Source: Erysipelotrichaceae bacterium
Lineage (GTDB): Bacteria > Bacillota_I > Bacilli_A > Erysipelotrichales > Coprobacillaceae
Reading direction: 5' to 3'
Length of the DNA stretch: 8,096 nt
Assembly: GCA_021202205.1 (NCBI GenBank)
Contig: JAJQDJ010000261.1
Coordinates: forward strand, 1 to 8,096
The notes under the pieces were generated by a model. It saw nothing but the letters and a program-made list of their open reading frames with translations. It was not told the origin of the DNA and ran no database searches. Within the stretch, counting starts at the first letter, position 1. Each line of letters begins with the position of its first letter. Positions 4,964 through 8,096 of this stretch are shown in pieces. A program made the position numbers and the translations under genes.

Positions 4964-5821
4964 TTACTTATACAAAACAAAATTAAGACTATTAGGTTGA
5001 ATTTGAAAATGATAACAGTTGGCTTGATACTCTTCTCCATCCATATTACATGTATTTTGACAATAAACAGTCGCTTCTTTGATGCGGTAGTTATGAACCT
5101 CACTACGTGTATATAATTTTTCTCTTAATAATACTGTTATTAAATAAGGTATTTTATATTTTGGAACTTTATCAACAACACATAAATCAATAAAACCATC
5201 CTGAATATCAGCTTTAGGCGTAATAGGAAAACCACCACCATAATATTTCCCGTTATTAAATGTACATAGTATTATTGGACCATGATATAAGGACTTTCCA
5301 TCAACAATTATCTTTACCTCATCATTCTTATATGCAAATACATGTTTAGCTATTGACACTAGATAACTTTTATCTTCAGGAATCATAGGTATATTGGTGA
5401 CATCATGAACATGTGTGGCAATAACACTATCTACTCCAAAACAAGCTGTATTTATGTAGTAACGATCATTTAATAATATTGTATCGATCTTTTGTGAATC
5501 TAAAGATAGAGATTGGATTAATAATTTTTTAGGATCTCTTTCTTTTGTTAGAAAATGACAAAAATCATTACCTGTACCTAATGGCAATATCACTACTTCA
5601 TGATCTGTATATACCAATACTTGTATCATGTCATTGAGCGTCCCATCCCCACCAACAACATAAAATCTTGCTTTATTATGATAATTCCTAATATAATTTT
5701 GACTATCAGCTACTGAAGAAGTAAAAATAATATCATAATCATAACCTTCCATCACTTCCTCAATTACCTTTTTAAATTCATAATGTTTTTTTATATTATG
5801 CATCATAAATATATGCTTCAT
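4964..5821 (-). CDS. Diacylglycerol kinase-family lipid kinase
   Basis: Likely phosphorylates diacylglycerol or a related lipid with ATP, recycling lipid headgroup by-products into phosphatidic acid (DgkB/YegS-like). The 285 residues carry the catalytic hallmarks VGGDGTLND (56-64) and LPLGTGNDF (79-87). Later come YGGGFPITPKADIQDGFIDL and a C-terminal CNMDGEE, where this family has its conserved DGE. The usual N-terminal NPxSG motif is not seen: the equivalent stretch is MMHNIKKHYEF, so nucleotide binding at that edge may differ. The protein is slightly shorter than DgkB (about 300). The ATG overlaps the upstream methyltransferase stop (ATGA), with AAGGGG seven bases before it, so the genes are coupled. 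Substrate is inferred from family only. Confidence 0.85.
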   Translation of the reverse strand: MKHIFMMHNIKKHYEFKKVIEEVMEGYDYDIIFTSSVADSQNYIRNYHNKARFYVVGGDGTLNDMIQVLVYTDHEVVILPLGTGNDFCHFLTKERDPKKLLIQSLSLDSQKIDTILLNDRYYINTACFGVDSVIATHVHDVTNIPMIPEDKSYLVSIAKHVFAYKNDEVKIIVDGKSLYHGPIILCTFNNGKYYGGGFPITPKADIQDGFIDLCVVDKVPKYKIPYLITVLLREKLYTRSEVHNYRIKEATVYCQNTCNMDGEEYQANCYHFQIQPNSLNFVLYK

Positions 5822-6747
5822 GCTGATTCCCCTTTCCTGGCATATGTCATATAACGTATAAAATTTCCCTTATTGATTTTAGCTTGATCAATTATATAAT
5901 AATCTAGATTCTCTAATTCATTATTCATTGATATATGAGATACCAACACTAATTCGTTAGATGGTATATGTTGTAACAAATCCAATTGTTGTTCATAAGT
6001 AAAAGGACTATAAATACCATAAGGAATATCAAGTATCGTCACATCATATGTTTCTTTTAACTCTCGCATATCTTTCTTTTCAATCAATAAAGGATCATAA
6101 CCATAGTATTCTAGATTGAGTCTAGCTTGATAAGATACATACCGATTAATATCATATCCTTTAATATTAAGACCCATCCCCAATGCTTCAAGTACAACGG
6201 TCCCCACCCAACAACAAGGATCAACTATAGTTTTATATAAATTTTGACCAACCGCTATATTAACAATAGCTCTAGCATCTCTGAGATTTAAGGAATGAGA
6301 ATAAGAATAAGGTTTATCACTATGTTTATTCCATGATGATTTTTCATGGTAGATACCAAAATACCATACATGATTGATATTCGTTAAAGCAAATATAGTT
6401 TGCGGATGATGCATATTTACTGACCCATTGATAGGTAAAGCTACCGCTTTACATCTATCAATTGACTCTTTATAATGAACATGTGTGATATCATTTTTTA
6501 GATAGATAACTTTAAAATCTAGGTAATAAAGATTGGCATCTTTTATCGCTTGAACAATCTGTTCAAAAGAGTTATGACTAAACATTATATCTAAACGTCC
6601 TCTTATATACGGACTTCTCGCATAGTCCATATACGTATCACTTATATAATATTTCGTTGTCATAGATTCATCAAATAAACACTGGAATTCCATTTCACAT
6701 AGTTCTTTTTCTTCTATTTCATAGTTATATACATATAAATACTTCAT
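5818..6747 (-). CDS. TRM11-like SAM-dependent RNA methyltransferase
   Basis: A 309-residue protein of the UPF0020/TRM11-like type, whose known members methylate guanosine in tRNA or rRNA at N2. It shows an N-terminal region (about 1-150) without an obvious fold, then S-H-SLNLRDARAIVNIA (150-165) and the SAM-binding motif DPCCWVGTVVLEAL (176-189). An acidic residue at the end of strand 2 (GYDIN, 197-201) and the catalytic motif DIPYG (240-244) follow. The family normally has glycine where W180 stands (DPCCG-GT). ATG 6747 is chosen because AGAGGT lies just upstream; a longer frame back to 6825 adds 26 residues spanning the promoter and is rejected. It is first in an operon with the lipid kinase. 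Exact RNA target unknown. Confidence 0.8.
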   Translation of the reverse strand: MKYLYVYNYEIEEKELCEMEFQCLFDESMTTKYYISDTYMDYARSPYIRGRLDIMFSHNSFEQIVQAIKDANLYYLDFKVIYLKNDITHVHYKESIDRCKAVALPINGSVNMHHPQTIFALTNINHVWYFGIYHEKSSWNKHSDKPYSYSHSLNLRDARAIVNIAVGQNLYKTIVDPCCWVGTVVLEALGMGLNIKGYDINRYVSYQARLNLEYYGYDPLLIEKKDMRELKETYDVTILDIPYGIYSPFTYEQQLDLLQHIPSNELVLVSHISMNNELENLDYYIIDQAKINKGNFIRYMTYARKGESA

Positions 6748-6762
6748 ATTATACCTCTTTTT

Positions 6763-6791
6763 TTGACATGTTTTTCTTTTTCTAGTATACA
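6763..6791 (+). promoter_or_regulatory. Promoter of the O-antigen ligase-like gene
   Basis: TTGACA (6763-6768), a 17-bp spacer and TATACA (6786-6791). The -35 is perfect and the -10 moderate. The start would be near 6798, giving a leader of about 60 bases that contains the palindrome at 6810-6828. Its -10 overlaps that of the opposite promoter. Confidence 0.65.
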
Positions 6792-6812
6792 AAATTTTTT
6801 TTATGTTGTAAA
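6784..6812 (-). promoter_or_regulatory. Promoter of the methyltransferase-kinase operon
   Basis: On the minus strand TTTACA (6812-6807), a 17-bp spacer and TATACT (6789-6784), both elements strong. The start would be near 6777, about 30 bases before the ATG at 6747. The -35 overlaps the palindrome at 6810-6828. Confidence 0.7.
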
Positions 6813-6828
6813 ATGGTAATACCATTTT
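6810..6828. promoter_or_regulatory. 19-bp palindrome, GntR/FadR-like operator
   Basis: AAAATGGTA-A-TACCATTTT is a perfect 9-1-9 inverted repeat. Its core TGGTAATACCA fits the TGGT-n-ACCA pattern known for FadR-subfamily GntR repressors. It covers part of the -35 of the leftward promoter and lies just downstream of the rightward start, so one bound protein could block both. No GntR gene is in the window. Confidence 0.55.
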
Positions 6829-6860
6829 AGGGGGCGATAACTATTTTTGGAATAAGTTAT

Positions 6861-8024
6861 ATGAGGCAACATTTTACCCATCATCAAAGATATATTATAG
6901 TTGCCATTATTTCATTGTTTTTACCTTTTTATATGTATGCTATCGTGATTGCTTTTTTAACAATTCGATTGCTTATAACTGGTGAAATTCAAGATGCATA
7001 CAAAAGAATACCTAGGAGTCAGTTTCTACTCCTGTTTTGTTTATTAAGCCTCATCGTTTCTTTGTTTTATCAAAATTATTATGGCGTTGCTTGTACAATA
7101 GCATTGCTTGTGTTTTTTTCTTTCATGTTATTTTATCGTGTTTATATTACACATGAATTATTCACTTTTATCACTGATTTACTTGTTGTATTAAGTATTT
7201 TTGCGGCTTTTTATGGATTGATTGAATATATTGGTGTATTAAATAATTATGAAATCAATCAATTTGAAGTGATTATTTTTAATAGCCCCCAAGATCGTAT
7301 TAATTCTGTATTCTTTAATGCTAATTATTATGCAATGATGATTGAATTTTTTGTTTGTCTTATTTTTTATAAGATATTAAAAATGAAAGATTATAAGCAG
7401 CATATGAATTATCTTATATATTATATTTTTGCAATTGCATTGAATTTGTTTTTACTTGTTTTAACTGGATGTCGTACCGCCTGGCCTGCTTTAGCCGTTG
7501 GAATTGTAATGATGTTATTATTAGATAAGCATTATAAAACTTGCAGTGTTATTTTAGCAGGTGTCATAACTGTATGTGGTTATTTCTTATTTAATCCAAA
7601 GAAGTTTCCTCGTTTTGATAATATTCTTTCCTATTTTAAGACACGTGAAAAAATTTGGTCTACAGCTATAGCTAATATTAAAACACATTTCTTATTCGGC
7701 GAGGGACCTATGACATATATGCATATATACAAACAATATGATGGTCATCCAACTCAGCATGCCCATAGTGTTTATTTGGATCCGCTATTATGTTTTGGTG
7801 TTGTTGGATTAGCTAGCATTGCTCCCTATGTAGTGAGTATGTTAAAAGGAATATATCATTTATTTTCAAAAAAATTAGATTTAGAATTATTTGCATTAAT
7901 CATTGCATATATTTTGATAGTTTTAATACATGGTACTATGGATTATACAATATTCTTTGTGCAAACTGGTATGTTATTTTTACTTATATGTAGTTCTTAT
8001 GAAATATATACAAATGCATCATAA
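6861..8024 (+). CDS. O-antigen ligase/polymerase-like membrane protein
   Basis: A 387-residue polytopic membrane protein of the Wzy/WaaL superfamily, which joins or polymerises lipid-linked glycans on the outer face of the membrane. About ten hydrophobic segments are present. Family landmarks include FFNANYYAMM (151-160), LTGCRTAW (201-208), REKIW..A..NIKTHFLFGEGP (263-283) and the HAHSVYLDPL block (300-309) with the H-A-H pair, then a GVVGL helix. In a Gram-positive cell the substrate would be a capsule, teichoic-acid or exopolysaccharide intermediate, not O-antigen. No glycosyltransferase genes neighbour it. The ATG at 6861 has only a weak GGA nine bases upstream; a strong AGGGGG (6829-6834) is 26 bases away, suggesting weak translation or an unusual upstream start such as ATT 6843. 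There is no clear terminator after the stop. Confidence 0.75.
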   Translation: MRQHFTHHQRYIIVAIISLFLPFYMYAIVIAFLTIRLLITGEIQDAYKRIPRSQFLLLFCLLSLIVSLFYQNYYGVACTIALLVFFSFMLFYRVYITHELFTFITDLLVVLSIFAAFYGLIEYIGVLNNYEINQFEVIIFNSPQDRINSVFFNANYYAMMIEFFVCLIFYKILKMKDYKQHMNYLIYYIFAIALNLFLLVLTGCRTAWPALAVGIVMMLLLDKHYKTCSVILAGVITVCGYFLFNPKKFPRFDNILSYFKTREKIWSTAIANIKTHFLFGEGPMTYMHIYKQYDGHPTQHAHSVYLDPLLCFGVVGLASIAPYVVSMLKGIYHLFSKKLDLELFALIIAYILIVLIHGTMDYTIFFVQTGMLFLLICSSYEIYTNAS

Positions 8025-8044
8025 CACAAAAAGAGAGCAAGGCT

Positions 8045-8087
8045 CAATGTCATTAAGTTTATTTTTAAGAAATTATATGTTAATGAC
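8045..8087 (+). mobile_element. Putative insertion-sequence end (element extends right)
   Basis: CAATGTCATTAAGTT (8045-8059) is identical to the left-edge motif read outward. GTCATTAA (8049-8056) and TTAATGAC (8080-8087) form a perfect 8-bp inverted repeat with a 23-base loop. The motif begins 21 bases after the upstream stop codon. The window ends nine bases later, so no transposase can be seen. Confidence 0.4.
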
Positions 8088-8096
8088 TTTACGGGT

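Noticed and set aside
4858..5116. Two open frames spanning the junction of the convergent zinc-ribbon and lipid kinase genes
   Set aside because: Both cross the terminator and the ends of two well-supported genes in other frames and lack ribosome sites.
6748..6825. Possible 26-residue N-terminal extension of the methyltransferase
   Set aside because: It spans both promoters and the palindrome; ATG 6747 has a good ribosome site.
8035..8045. GAGC-AAG-GCTC mini-hairpin after the ligase-like gene as a terminator
   Set aside because: The stem is only 4 bp, has no T-run and partly overlaps the putative mobile-element end.

Overview
The window is AT-rich bacterial DNA with short intergenic gaps, Shine-Dalgarno-led genes and canonical TTGACA/TATAAT-type promoters. 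This points to a low-GC Bacillota. The gene set and protein style fit an Erysipelotrichales/Coprobacillaceae-like gut bacterium, but that placement is an inference and not a sequence match.

Layout. (1) Bases 1-540 hold a decayed minus-strand gene of the cytidylate kinase-like P-loop family. It has an in-frame stop and a +1 frameshift, and its 3' end runs into a motif that looks like the end of a mobile element. The same 15-bp motif recurs in inverted orientation at the far right edge (8045-8059). (2) Bases 541-2018 form a small accessory block: a regulatory region with a palindrome, an unrecognised four-helix membrane protein translationally coupled to an unrecognised soluble protein made of two 89-residue repeats, and a short downstream coding remnant. 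(3) Bases 2013-2884 are a minus-strand unit encoding PgsA (phosphatidylglycerophosphate synthase) and a tiny two-helix membrane protein of LiaI/LiaF-like type, with a clear promoter and terminator. (4) Bases 2919-4557 are the minus-strand ftsE-ftsX operon (divisome ABC transporter), with a 14-bp gene overlap and a terminator that overlaps the ftsX stop. (5) Bases 4615-4958 carry an 18-bp operator-like inverted repeat and a plus-strand gene for a 72-residue zinc-ribbon protein, probably started at TTG. (6) Bases 4964-6747 are a minus-strand two-gene operon: a TRM11-like RNA methyltransferase followed, with an ATGA overlap, by a diacylglycerol kinase-family lipid kinase. (7) Bases 6748-6860 are a compact divergent promoter region with overlapping -10 elements and a GntR-like palindrome. 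It also serves a plus-strand O-antigen ligase/polymerase-like membrane protein (6861-8024).

Together the conserved genes concern the cell envelope: phospholipid synthesis (PgsA), lipid phosphorylation (DAGK family), division and peptidoglycan-hydrolase control (FtsEX), and surface glycan joining (Wzy/WaaL-like). The least explained material is the 671-1883 gene pair and the paired terminal motifs. No RNA genes or CRISPR arrays were seen.
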